Source: CAZZCN01 sp964652975
GTDB lineage: Bacteria; Bacillota; Clostridia; Saccharofermentanales; UBA5734
Direction: 5' to 3'
DNA length: 41,841 bases
NCBI GenBank assembly: GCA_964652975.1
Contig: CAZZCN010000016.1
Location: 1 to 41,841, forward strand
The notes beneath the pieces are model-generated. The model worked only from the letters and a program-made list of their open reading frames with translations. It was not told where the DNA came from and made no database searches. This document shows positions 33,892-41,841 of the stretch, one piece after another (the first letter of the stretch is position 1; each line of letters begins with the position of its first letter). A program made the position numbers and the translations under genes.

Positions 33892-34515
33892 ATGAGAATA
33901 GCAGTTTTTGTTTCGGGAGGCGGCACCAATTTACAAGCCATAATAGACAGAATTGAAGACGGTCGTCTGACCGGTGTTAAAATTGTGAAGGTAATCGCTT
34001 CTAAAGAAGGCGTTTTTGCAATAGAACGAGCCAAGAAACACAATATTCCTTATGCTGTAATCACGAAGAGGGATTTTCCGGAACAGAAGATATATGACCG
34101 GGTTATAATCGAAGCACTGGAGGACGATAATATCGACCTTGTTATACTGGCAGGATTTCTATCATTACTAGGGGCGGATTTTATCAATCAATACCATAAC
34201 AGGATTGTCAACGTCCACCCGGCTTTAATACCTTCGTTTTGCGGTGAGGGAATGTATGGAATCAAACCGCATATGGCGGCAATTGAGCGCGGTGTGAAGT
34301 TAACAGGAGCAACGGTGCATTTCGTCGATGATTGTTATGATTCCGGACCAATAATATTGCAAAAAGGCGTACCGATTGAAGATGACGATACCCCGCAAAC
34401 ACTGCAAGAACGTGTTATGATACAAGCGGAACAGGTAATTTTGCCTGAAGCGATTCAGCTACTGGCAGACGGAAAAATTATAATATCCGGGAACAGGACT
34501 TTAATAAAAAAGTAA
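33892..34515 (+). CDS. purN: Phosphoribosylglycinamide formyltransferase
   Basis: A 207-residue enzyme transferring the formyl group from 10-formyl-THF to GAR. N-terminal VSGGGTNLQAIID, ILAGFLSLLGADFI, the catalytic region IVNVHPALIPSF, and TGATVHFVDDCYDSGPII with its catalytic Asp are present. CAGGGAG gives the ribosome binding site. About 200 nt separate it from purE, mostly AAC repeat, so it may be partly independent in expression. Confidence 0.96.
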   Translation: MRIAVFVSGGGTNLQAIIDRIEDGRLTGVKIVKVIASKEGVFAIERAKKHNIPYAVITKRDFPEQKIYDRVIIEALEDDNIDLVILAGFLSLLGADFINQYHNRIVNVHPALIPSFCGEGMYGIKPHMAAIERGVKLTGATVHFVDDCYDSGPIILQKGVPIEDDDTPQTLQERVMIQAEQVILPEAIQLLADGKIIISGNRTLIKK

Positions 34516-34542
34516 ATTGTAAATAATAAGGAGTACAAAATT

Positions 34543-36084
34543 ATGAAACGTGCAATTATAAGTGTTTCAGACAAGACTGGAATCGTAGATCTGGCAAAGG
34601 AACTGGTTTCACTGGACATTGAATTGATTTCAACAGGAGGAACAGCATCGCTGCTTGCTAAAGAAGGTATTCCTGTTACTGAGGCATCTAAGATCACAGG
34701 CTTTCCAGAGTGTCTGGATGGAAGAGTCAAGACACTTCATCCGAAAATTCATGGTGGAATCCTCGCAATTCGTGACAACCCTGAGCATATGAGCAAAATC
34801 AAAGAACTCGGTATAGAACCAATTGATTATATTATAATCAATTTATATCCATTCAAGGAAACTGTGCAGAAACCGGGTGTAGACTTCGAGACTTGCATCG
34901 AGAACATTGACATCGGCGGACCAAGCATGCTAAGGGCTGCCGCCAAGAATCATGCAGATGTTACTGTTATTACAGACCCTGCGGATTATGCCATCGTGCT
35001 TGAAGAGATAAGAAAAGACGGTAAGACATCCGATGAGACAAGATTTAATCTCGCCAAAAAGGTTTTTGAACACACAGCAGCTTATGACACACTTATCGCC
35101 AACTATTTCCTGACACAGACCAAGTTCCCGGAGCTTCCGGAGAAGTTAACATTCACATACGAGAAGATATCTGAGATGCGCTACGGTGAAAATCCACATC
35201 AGAAAGCATATTTCTATAAGAATTCAATACCGGTTGCCGGATCTCTCGCATCAGCACAGCAACTCGGTGGCAAGGAACTTTCATATAACAACATTGCAGA
35301 CACAGATGCATGCATTTCCCTGCTAAAGGAATTCGACGAGCCGACAGTAGTTGCAGTAAAGCACGCCAACCCTTGTGGAGTAGGCTCTTCAGATAATTTG
35401 TACGACGCATGGATAAAAGCATACGAAGCGGACAGTGTTTCGATATTTGGTGGAATAGTTGCTGTCAACAGGGAAATCGATGCAAAAACCGCCGAGGAAA
35501 TGTCTAAAATATTTCTGGAAGTCATAGTAGCACCTTCATATTCAAAAGAAGCGCTTGAAATACTTTTACAAAAGAAAAATCTTCGTGTATTGCTTCTTCC
35601 GGATGTATCGAAAGCCACACCGTCAAGTGAATATGAAATCAAGAAAGTAATAGGCGGCCTTTTGGTTCAAGACAGGGACAGTATTGTACTGAACAAAGCA
35701 TCATGGAAGGTTGTTACACAAGCAAGTCCACAGCATGAGCAGCAGGAAGACCTGATATTTGGAATGAAAGTGGTTAAACACGTAAAATCCAATGCAATAG
35801 TACTTGTCAAAAACAAGCAGACTGTAGGTATTGGTCCGGGACAACCAAACAGAATTACTTCAACCGAGATCGCCATAGAGAATGCAAAAGAAAAATCCGT
35901 TGGTTCAATTCTGGCATCCGATGCATTTTTCCCGTTTGCCGACTGTGTAGAAGCAGCTGCAAAAGCCGGTATTACGGCAATTATACAGCCAGGCGGATCT
36001 ATGAGGGATGAAGAATCAATTGAAGAGTGCAATAAAAATCAGATTCCGATGATATTTACAGGAATCAGACATTTTAAACACTAA
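34543..36084 (+). CDS. purH: AICAR formyltransferase / IMP cyclohydrolase
   Basis: A 513-residue bifunctional enzyme for the last two steps to IMP. The N-terminal MGS-like cyclohydrolase (SVSDKTGIVDLAKEL, TLHPKIHGGILA, NIDIGGPSMLRAAAKNH) is followed by the transformylase domain (MRYGENPHQKAYFY, VAVKHANPCGVGSS, and the C-terminal IQPGGSMRDEESIE). Normal length. AAGGAG precedes the ATG, 27 nt after purN. Confidence 0.97.
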   Translation: MKRAIISVSDKTGIVDLAKELVSLDIELISTGGTASLLAKEGIPVTEASKITGFPECLDGRVKTLHPKIHGGILAIRDNPEHMSKIKELGIEPIDYIIINLYPFKETVQKPGVDFETCIENIDIGGPSMLRAAAKNHADVTVITDPADYAIVLEEIRKDGKTSDETRFNLAKKVFEHTAAYDTLIANYFLTQTKFPELPEKLTFTYEKISEMRYGENPHQKAYFYKNSIPVAGSLASAQQLGGKELSYNNIADTDACISLLKEFDEPTVVAVKHANPCGVGSSDNLYDAWIKAYEADSVSIFGGIVAVNREIDAKTAEEMSKIFLEVIVAPSYSKEALEILLQKKNLRVLLLPDVSKATPSSEYEIKKVIGGLLVQDRDSIVLNKASWKVVTQASPQHEQQEDLIFGMKVVKHVKSNAIVLVKNKQTVGIGPGQPNRITSTEIAIENAKEKSVGSILASDAFFPFADCVEAAAKAGITAIIQPGGSMRDEESIEECNKNQIPMIFTGIRHFKH

Positions 36085-36161
36085 GCATAGTAAAGTCAGT
36101 GGATATGCATAATAAATGTAACTTTTCAAAAAGGAATTTTCACACAGGAGTTCACCACTCA

Positions 36162-36257
36162 ATGCGAAATTTGTACAGAAAACTTGAAAGGTGCAAATTC
36201 GGTACGAATCGGACAAAACATCCCATAAATAAACTAATAGATAAAGGTGGTTGTTAA
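36162..36257 (+). CDS. Possible 31-residue basic leader peptide before purD
   Basis: A short frame with CAGGAG about 11 nt upstream encodes a Lys/Arg-rich peptide and stops one base before the purD start, running through purD's own ribosome binding site. Such an arrangement could couple or attenuate purD translation, but it may be chance. Confidence 0.25.
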   Translation: MRNLYRKLERCKFGTNRTKHPINKLIDKGGC

Positions 36258-36258
36258 A

Positions 36259-37524
36259 ATGAAGGTTTTAGTAGTAGGCGGCGGTGGAAGAGAACACGCA
36301 ATTGTATGGAAGCTCTCACAAAGCAAAAGAATCACGAAGCTTTATTGTGCACCAGGCAATGCCGGGATTGCAAAGCTGGCACAATGCGTTCCTTATAAGG
36401 CTACCGAATTAGAACCGATAGTCCGATTTGCAAAGTCCGAGCAAATAGACCTTGTATTTGTAGCACCTGACGACCCTCTGGCAATGGGGCTTGTAAACAT
36501 TCTATCAGAAGAGGGAATAAGAGTTTTCGGACCCACAAAGGAAGCAGCTGTAATTGAGGCCAGCAAGTCTTTTTCTAAAAACCTGATGAAAAAGTACAAT
36601 ATTCCAACAGCAAATTACGAAATATTTGCAGACAGTCAGAAAGCTTGTGATTTCGTTGATACTTTGACACCGCCAATTGTTGTCAAAGCCGACGGTCTTG
36701 CACTGGGCAAAGGTGTTATTATTGCAGCAAGTCGAAACGAAGCCAAGGGGGCAATCAGGATGATGCTTGAGCAAAATGCCTTTGGAACAGCTGGCAATAC
36801 TATTCTTATTGAAGAGTTTCTCATAGGCAGGGAACTTACGGTACTGGCATTTTCTGACGGCAAAACAGTTGCACCGATGATAAATTCCAGAGATCACAAG
36901 AAGGCTTTTGATGGAGACCTTGGACTGAACACAGGAGGTATGGGAGCCATATGTCCCGGTGAGGAACTTTCCGGTGAAATTGAAGAGAAATTGCATAATC
37001 AGATATTTTTGCCTACTATCAAGGCGATGCATGACGAGGGACGCGATTTCAAGGGCGTAATTTACTTTGGACTGATGCTTACGCCTGATGGTCCGAAGGT
37101 TATAGAATACAATGCGAGATTCGGAGACCCTGAGGCACAGGCTGTTCTACCACTTTTAGAGACTGATTTGCTAGATATCATTGATGCGGTCATAGACGAG
37201 AAATTAAGCGACATCGACATAAAATGGAAACCATTAAAGTCTTGTTGTGTTGTAATGGCATCAGGAGGATATCCGGACAAATATGATACCGGATTTGAAA
37301 TTAATGGGCTGGATAGCGTTGAATCATTAGTTTTTCACGCGGGTACGAAGTTTGGAGCCGATAAAGATTCTAACAAGGTACTTACCAATGGCGGAAGGGT
37401 TCTAGGCGTAACTGCTTTGGCACCGACTCTTGAAGAAGCCATAGACAAGGCTTATTTTGACGTGAACAAGATATCATTTAATAAAATGCATTTTAGAAAA
37501 GATATTGGAAGGACACATAATTAG
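36259..37524 (+). CDS. purD: Phosphoribosylamine-glycine ligase
   Basis: A 421-residue ATP-grasp enzyme making GAR. N-terminal VLVVGGGGREHAIVWKL, the ATP-grasp VKADGLALGKGVII, TGGMGAICPG, and IEYNARFGDPEAQ are present. ATG 36259 is preferred over the in-frame GTG 36247, because the latter lies within the AAAGGTGG ribosome binding site. The last codons form the first unit of the 26-bp repeat that precedes nadD. purC, purF, purM and purL are not in the window. Confidence 0.96.
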   Translation: MKVLVVGGGGREHAIVWKLSQSKRITKLYCAPGNAGIAKLAQCVPYKATELEPIVRFAKSEQIDLVFVAPDDPLAMGLVNILSEEGIRVFGPTKEAAVIEASKSFSKNLMKKYNIPTANYEIFADSQKACDFVDTLTPPIVVKADGLALGKGVIIAASRNEAKGAIRMMLEQNAFGTAGNTILIEEFLIGRELTVLAFSDGKTVAPMINSRDHKKAFDGDLGLNTGGMGAICPGEELSGEIEEKLHNQIFLPTIKAMHDEGRDFKGVIYFGLMLTPDGPKVIEYNARFGDPEAQAVLPLLETDLLDIIDAVIDEKLSDIDIKWKPLKSCCVVMASGGYPDKYDTGFEINGLDSVESLVFHAGTKFGADKDSNKVLTNGGRVLGVTALAPTLEEAIDKAYFDVNKISFNKMHFRKDIGRTHN

Positions 37525-37620
37525 AAGATATCGTAAGAACATATAAATAGAAGATATCGGTGTGACAATACTAAAACAAATATAGGAAGAACTATAAGAA
37601 AACAGATATCGGAAGGACAA
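37507..37620 (+). repeat. 26-bp tandem repeat carrying ribosome-binding sites before nadD
   Basis: Four exact-length units start at 37507, 37533, 37559 and 37585. Three of them end GATATC; the third is diverged. Each opens with a GGAAGGACA-like stretch, and a fifth opening (GGAAGGACA, 37611-37619) is the actual ribosome binding site of nadD, so the SD region itself has been multiplied. The first unit overlaps the end of purD. Confidence 0.85.
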
Positions 37621-37621
37621 A

Positions 37622-38995
37622 ATGAGAATAGGCATTTTCGGAGGAACATTCGACCCTTTTCACATAGGTCATGCAGGAATTCTTGAGGCTGCTTCTGAAA
37701 GCATGCTTTTTGATAAAATCTATGTAATTCCTAGTTCGAACCCTCCCCATAAGAACAATAATGCAATAAGCATGGCTTCCTACAGGTTTAAAATCACAAA
37801 GATTGCCCTGGAAAGCTGTGAATTTGACATTCCGGTAATTTTAAACGACATAGAATTGAACTACGATGGACCGTCATACACTTTGGAAACGGTTCGTAGA
37901 ATAAGAGAATCCGAAAGCGAGCATGCCGATATAGCGATTGTATGTGGTTCAGACATTCTTTTTGACATAGATAAGTGGTATAAGCCAGACATTTTAATGA
38001 AAGAAGTTGAACTGTTTGTTGCTAAGAGGCCAGGCTACGATGATACCGGACTTAACGAAAAAGTCAATTACCTTAGAACTGAATATGATGCGAAAGTCAG
38101 ATTTTTCGATGCCGACTATATTGATATTTCATCGCTTCAGATAAGAACCATGATTTCTGAAGGATCAAATGAAGAGTCAAAATACCTGATGCCGGATGTC
38201 TACAAATGGATCAACCACAACAAAATATACAACGAAGGCAATCTTTTCAGCAATCTCAGCGACGAAACTATCTTTTCAATCAACAAATACGAGAGAAGAC
38301 TGCGCGAATATCTTACTGAAGAACGTCTTGTACATTCTTTAAATACAATGAGAGAAGCAATCAAGCTTGCTTTAATGTACGATATTGATGTTAACAAGGC
38401 CGCGATTGCAGGAATTCTTCATGATTGTGCAAAATTTGATACAGTGCGAAAAGAGATTGATAAAATAATTCAAGAAGAGACAGATGAATCGAGCTCGAAA
38501 GTAAATGAAGTGCCAGAATCAGATCTGTTTCATAAACCAGAAGTGCTATCAAAACCAGGCGTGCTATCAAAAAAAGATTCTGATATTCTCACTACACATA
38601 AAGAAGATTCAGACGATGATTCGAAACCAGACAAAGAAACTTCCCGATATTTTGATTTTGACATCGAATGCGTCCCATATAAAATACTGCATGCATATTT
38701 GGGCAAGACCATTGCTGCCAGACTCTACGATATAGCCGATGAGGATATTCTGAACGCAATTTACTATCACACAACTTCGCGCTACAACTGCAGCAATTTA
38801 GAGAAAATTATTTTCATAGCGGATAAAATCGAGGCGGCAAGGGATTTCCCGCGGATTGATGAAATACGAAAAATAGCGTATAATGACATGAACAAAGGCC
38901 ATTATGAATGTTTAAAAGATATAATAAAGGCACTTAAGAATAAAAATGTTGAAGTGCATTCAGATACTTTATCGGCATATGAACAGCACAAATAA
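37622..38995 (+). CDS. nadD: Nicotinate-nucleotide adenylyltransferase fused to a YqeK-type HD hydrolase
   Basis: A 457-residue fusion. Residues 1-~200 are NadD (GIFGGTFDPFHIGHAGIL, PSSNPPHK, YIDISSLQIRTMI), which adenylates nicotinate mononucleotide in NAD synthesis. Residues ~225-450 are a YqeK-like HD domain (AGILHDCAK with His267-Asp268, then HTTSRYNCSNLEKIIFIADKIE); YqeK proteins hydrolyse Ap4A. The two are normally separate neighbours. Between the HD motif and HAYLG the fusion has about 75 extra, acidic, repetitive residues (KPEVLSKPGVLSKK). rsfS follows directly. Confidence 0.9.
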   Translation: MRIGIFGGTFDPFHIGHAGILEAASESMLFDKIYVIPSSNPPHKNNNAISMASYRFKITKIALESCEFDIPVILNDIELNYDGPSYTLETVRRIRESESEHADIAIVCGSDILFDIDKWYKPDILMKEVELFVAKRPGYDDTGLNEKVNYLRTEYDAKVRFFDADYIDISSLQIRTMISEGSNEESKYLMPDVYKWINHNKIYNEGNLFSNLSDETIFSINKYERRLREYLTEERLVHSLNTMREAIKLALMYDIDVNKAAIAGILHDCAKFDTVRKEIDKIIQEETDESSSKVNEVPESDLFHKPEVLSKPGVLSKKDSDILTTHKEDSDDDSKPDKETSRYFDFDIECVPYKILHAYLGKTIAARLYDIADEDILNAIYYHTTSRYNCSNLEKIIFIADKIEAARDFPRIDEIRKIAYNDMNKGHYECLKDIIKALKNKNVEVHSDTLSAYEQHK

Positions 38996-39011
38996 GAAAG
39001 GCGGATCATTA

Positions 39012-39371
39012 ATGACTCCAAAAGAATTGGCAGACATCATCGAGAAAATTCTCGATGACAAGAAGGGCATAGATATTCAAGTAATAGATATTGAGGGCAA
39101 GACAATACTGGCAGACTATTTCATTGTTGTAACAGGTACATCAACTCCACATGTAAGAGCGCTAAGTGGTGAAGTAGAAGTTAAACTAAAGGACGAACAC
39201 CATATCCAGGCAAACCATATTGAAGGATTTGAAAGTGCCAAATGGATTCTCATGGACTATGGCAATGTAATTGTTCATATTTTCCAAGCTGAGGACAGGT
39301 CTTTTTACAGTCTCGAGAAATTATGGCAGGGAAGAACCAGACAGGAACTAATGGAATCAGTAGAGAGCTGA
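39012..39371 (+). CDS. rsfS: Ribosomal silencing factor RsfS
   Basis: A 119-residue protein that binds ribosomal protein uL14 and blocks subunit joining under poor growth. Seen are ELADIIEKILDDKKG, ILADYFIVVTGTS and the characteristic WILMDYGNVIVHIFQ. The start ATG 39012 has AAAGGCGG upstream; an earlier in-frame ATG at 38946 lies inside the preceding gene. The order nadD-yqeK-rsfS is conserved in Firmicutes. Confidence 0.95.
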   Translation: MTPKELADIIEKILDDKKGIDIQVIDIEGKTILADYFIVVTGTSTPHVRALSGEVEVKLKDEHHIQANHIEGFESAKWILMDYGNVIVHIFQAEDRSFYSLEKLWQGRTRQELMESVES

Positions 39372-39462
39372 TCTGTCACATTGAATAATTTATAAAATTA
39401 ATGTCTTTGCAATGGGTGAAATTTCATGGCCTGGATCTGATTTATAAAAATTTCAATTATAT

Positions 39463-39495
39463 AAAACCAGCAATTTTTAGAGAATTGTTGGTTTT
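39463..39495 (+). terminator. Rho-independent terminator after rsfS
   Basis: AAAACCAGCAATT pairs with AATTGTTGGTTTT (one G-T pair) around a 7-nt loop and is followed by TGTTTTTATTT. It ends the nadD-rsfS transcript. Confidence 0.8.
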
Positions 39496-39558
39496 TGTTT
39501 TTATTTGTCTGAATTTGTAGAGTTTTCAGTAATTAAATTAATATCAAAATAGTATTAC

Positions 39559-39614
39559 AATCTCCTTGAAGGAGCATGCTGTCTTAAATAGCGAGCTTTC
39601 TTTAAGGAGATTTA
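39559..39614 (+). promoter_or_regulatory. Leader with mutually exclusive SD pairings before comEA
   Basis: AATCTCCTT (39559-39567) is perfectly complementary to AAGGAGATT (39604-39612), which contains the ribosome binding site of comEA. The same CTCC can instead pair with GGAG (39571-39574) directly downstream. One fold hides the SD and the other frees it. A three-codon frame (ATG CTG TCT TAA, from 39575) follows the first GGAG. Confidence 0.4.
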
Positions 39615-39619
39615 TATTT

Positions 39620-40378
39620 TTGAATAACGATAGCGAAAGTAAAAATAAAAGCAAATTTTACAAAGTGTTTATTGGAGCGATTATTCTGATATTTTTTTCG
39701 GGCGTTGCAGTGCTGTCTCTCTTACTGGATAAGAAAGATGATGTCTGGGTTTTGGATGAAGCAAAATCTAAAAATGAGCAGGAGGTAGGGGGCAACACAT
39801 CAGGATTATCATTAACTTCCAACTTTGAGGGAACCACCAATTTATCTGGCAATATGGGTACCTCGAATACTTTGGGAACTTCGGATTCGAACCAGCAACA
39901 GAAATTTCCTGTATATATTGTTGGTGAAGTAAAGAAGCCTGGAATTTATCTAATAGCTAAGGGTACTTTCTTATACCAACTAGTAGAAATGGCCGGCGGC
40001 TTAAGCAGCAATGCTGCTCGCAATTCGATAAATCTGGCATTTTTGATACCTGGTAACCAGATGATAAAAATTCCTTCTATAAAGGACGTGAGTTCCGGCA
40101 ACATCGGTGGTACATCAGAACAGATTATAATAGCAAAAGAAAACGGATTCGAAGCAACGTCTTCAAGTGCAAACAATGCCACTGCAAAAGTTAATATCAA
40201 CACTGCAACGAGCGAACAACTTGAAACGCTACCAGGTGTTGGAGCAGCAACATCACAAATGATTATTGATTACAGGACCAAAAACGGGGGATTTAAAATC
40301 ATTCAAGATATAATGAAAATATCTGGAATAAAAGAGAGCAAATACAATCAGATCAAAGATAGAATAACGGTAGGATGA
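39620..40378 (+). CDS. comEA: ComEA-type DNA-binding competence protein
   Basis: A 252-residue protein starting at TTG 39620, 10 nt after AAGGAG. One membrane helix (about 15-36), a Ser/Asn/Gly-rich linker, an SLBB domain (YIVGEVKKPGIYLIAKG, about 98-160), and C-terminal helix-hairpin-helix motifs (KVNINTATSEQLETLPGVG, then ISGIKESKYNQIKDRI) match ComEA, the outer-face receptor that binds double-stranded DNA during uptake. comEC is not present downstream; the next gene is a HicB-like gene with its own promoter. An upstream TTG at 39566 would add unrelated residues. Confidence 0.9.
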   Translation: MNNDSESKNKSKFYKVFIGAIILIFFSGVAVLSLLLDKKDDVWVLDEAKSKNEQEVGGNTSGLSLTSNFEGTTNLSGNMGTSNTLGTSDSNQQQKFPVYIVGEVKKPGIYLIAKGTFLYQLVEMAGGLSSNAARNSINLAFLIPGNQMIKIPSIKDVSSGNIGGTSEQIIIAKENGFEATSSSANNATAKVNINTATSEQLETLPGVGAATSQMIIDYRTKNGGFKIIQDIMKISGIKESKYNQIKDRITVG

Positions 40379-40400
40379 GTGAAACAAGAAAGAAATCCAT

Positions 40401-40429
40401 TTGACACACGTGTCGATACGTATTATAAT
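40401..40429 (+). promoter_or_regulatory. Consensus sigma-A promoter with two palindromes in the spacer
   Basis: TTGACA (40401-40406), 17 bp, TATAAT (40424-40429): a perfect consensus promoter. The spacer contains two 8-bp palindromes, ACACGTGT (40406-40413) and ATACGTAT (40416-40423), whose centres are 10 bp apart, one helical turn. This is a likely operator for the ribbon-helix-helix protein encoded downstream. Confidence 0.75.
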
Positions 40430-40459
40430 CAATCTCATCACATTAAAGGGGTGCTGTTA

Positions 40460-40852
40460 ATGGCAAAATATATTTATCCAGCGGTTTTTACAATTGAGGA
40501 AAAAGGATACAGTGTTAATTTTCCTGACTTGGAAAGCTGCTATACATCAGGTGAAAATTTACAAAATGCAATTGAAATGGCAAAGGATGTACTTTGTCTT
40601 ATGCTTTATGACTTGGAGGAAAATAAAAAGCCCATTCCTATAGCTACTGAAATTAGCAAAATTACTACCGGTCATGACTCTTTTACATCGTTGATAGACT
40701 GTGATACCATGGAATACAGACGTTTTTATGACAACAAAGCTGTTAAGAAAACGCTAACAATTCCATCCTGGCTTAATGCAATGGCGGAACGTGAGCACAT
40801 AAATTTTTCTGCTGTATTGCAAAAGGCGCTAAAGGACCAATTGCATTGTTGA
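40460..40852 (+). CDS. HicB-family antitoxin-like protein without a HicA partner
   Basis: A 130-residue protein with an N-terminal HicB/RNase-H-like domain (YPAVFTIEEKGYSVNFPDLE, then CYTSGENLQNAIEMAKD) and a C-terminal ribbon-helix-helix (KTLTIPSWLNAMAEREHINF). HicB proteins neutralise the mRNA-cutting toxin HicA and repress their own operon. No HicA-sized gene lies on either side, so this is a lone antitoxin or a repressor with another role. The start is ATG 40460 with AAAGGGGTG; a longer frame from 40379 would run through the promoter. Confidence 0.85.
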   Translation: MAKYIYPAVFTIEEKGYSVNFPDLESCYTSGENLQNAIEMAKDVLCLMLYDLEENKKPIPIATEISKITTGHDSFTSLIDCDTMEYRRFYDNKAVKKTLTIPSWLNAMAEREHINFSAVLQKALKDQLHC

Positions 40853-41044
40853 AAGTTTTTAATTGTATTCTGAATAGTGTGTCGATTTTTTATATACTTT
40901 TTTCAAATGGTTTTCTCTATTTGTGAGCATTTTACTTATATTTTTGATATAATTGTTATCTGAAAAACATTTCACCTGACTTTCTGTAAGAAATGCACTA
41001 TTTCTTATGGCTATGAGAGCAGGTTGATATTATGGGGTGGCAAT

Positions 41045-41841
41045 TTGGATCTGGATTTTGAAGACAAAAAGGTTGAACCGTTAGCTTCGAGGATGGTTCC
41101 TCGGTCTCTTGACGATTTTGTCGGACAGGAACATATTCTTGGCGATGGAAAGCTTTTGCGAAGGATGATTGAAGCAGATCGCTTATCATCTATTATTTTG
41201 TATGGACCTCCAGGGACTGGCAAGACATCAATTGCCAAGGTTATAGCGGCTACCACGAAGCTGAAATTTCAAAAGCTAAACGCAGTGACATCAGGGGTTG
41301 CGGACATTAAAAGGATAATCGCCGAAACACAGAACAAGATTTTCAACCCAAGCGGACGAACTGTCCTTTTTATTGACGAAATCCACAGGTTTAACAAAGC
41401 GCAGCAGGATGCGCTTTTGCCATATGTTGAAGACGGAACTTTAGTGCTTATCGGTGCCACAACACAGAATCCGTTCTTTGAAGTGAACAAGGCTTTGATT
41501 TCACGATCTACGGTTTTTCCACTCTATCCTCTTACAACTGAAGAAATTGTCAGAATTCTAAAGCAGGCGGCTTTCGATACTGCGAGGGGTCTGGGAGAGT
41601 ATAAAATCTCAATAGAAGACGATGTCTTAAGATATATTGCCGATATATGCAACGGAGATGCAAGGATTGCACTCAATGCCATCGAACTTGCCGTAATGAC
41701 CACCGCACCTGAATTGGATGGCTCTATTCGGATTACTGTCGAAATGGTGGAGGACTGCATGCAAAAGCGAAGCATTTCATTTGATGCCGACGGAGAAAGC
41801 CATTATGATACGATAAGCGCTTTTATTAAATCCATGCGAGG
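41045..41841 (+). CDS. rarA: Replication-associated recombination protein A (partial)
   Basis: The first ~265 residues of a RarA/MgsA AAA+ ATPase, cut by the window end. N-terminal PLASRMVPRSLDDFVGQEHI, Walker A LYGPPGTGKTSIAKV, Walker B VLFIDEIHRFNKAQQD, and the sensor region LIGATTQNPFFEVNKALISR are present. It acts at stalled replication forks. The start TTG 41045 has GGGGTGG just upstream; TTG 41024 is an alternative. The 190-nt leader has no gene. Confidence 0.92.
   Translation, partial: MDLDFEDKKVEPLASRMVPRSLDDFVGQEHILGDGKLLRRMIEADRLSSIILYGPPGTGKTSIAKVIAATTKLKFQKLNAVTSGVADIKRIIAETQNKIFNPSGRTVLFIDEIHRFNKAQQDALLPYVEDGTLVLIGATTQNPFFEVNKALISRSTVFPLYPLTTEEIVRILKQAAFDTARGLGEYKISIEDDVLRYIADICNGDARIALNAIELAVMTTAPELDGSIRITVEMVEDCMQKRSISFDADGESHYDTISAFIKSMR

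Overview
The window looks like a draft contig from a low-GC Gram-positive anaerobe of the class Clostridia. The basis is the AT-rich composition, strong AGGAGG-type ribosome binding sites, frequent TTG and GTG starts, and typical clostridial gene pairs (pheB-hom, Lrp-aminotransferase, nadD/yqeK-rsfS-comEA) plus a long (~640 aa) glutamine synthetase. A 100-N gap at 18186-18285 marks it as an assembly. Position 1 coincides with the first base of a repeat, so the left edge may be a contig end.

Region 1 (1-~11000) is accessory DNA. Two diverged copies of a ~270-nt element (1-293 and 7989-8258) bracket a membrane protein, two tiny charged proteins, two lipoproteins, a small membrane protein, a VanR/VanS-like two-component pair whose kinase is split by a one-base frameshift, and a serine recombinase that ends before its usual zinc-ribbon region. 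Paired differences between the copies suggest a structured RNA. Next come a propeller-like lipoprotein, the remnant of an IS6/IS240-type insertion sequence, and a DinD-like gene.

Region 2 (~11100-24400) mixes lipid-scramblase-like and membrane proteins with argS, a lipoprotein, a URO-D-family methyltransferase-like enzyme divergent from an AraC regulator, an rRNA m5C methyltransferase with a greatly expanded octapeptide repeat, a second methyltransferase, rdgB, pheB-hom (threonine branch) and vanZ. Region 3 (24500-33100) holds glnA, a thioredoxin-fold ferredoxin, a membrane protein, malic enzyme, an Lrp regulator with an aminotransferase, prfB and a DUF1638 protein. Region 4 (33188-37524) is a purine cluster, purE-purN-purH-purD. 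Region 5 (37622-end) is a nadD-yqeK fusion, rsfS, comEA, a lone HicB-like antitoxin and the start of rarA.

Three themes deserve attention. (1) The duplicated candidate structured RNA around the recombinase module. (2) A repeated leader in which a Shine-Dalgarno sequence is separated from the start codon by a hairpin with the same outer stem (GTATGA/TCATAC), found before the response regulator and dinD and, in variant form, argS. (3) Many short tandem repeats in untranslated leaders (periods 13, 26, ~33 and 35 bp), and even inside a protein (24 bp). This suggests a genome prone to minisatellite expansion, including amplification of ribosome-binding regions. All functional calls come from reading the sequence; no database search was run.
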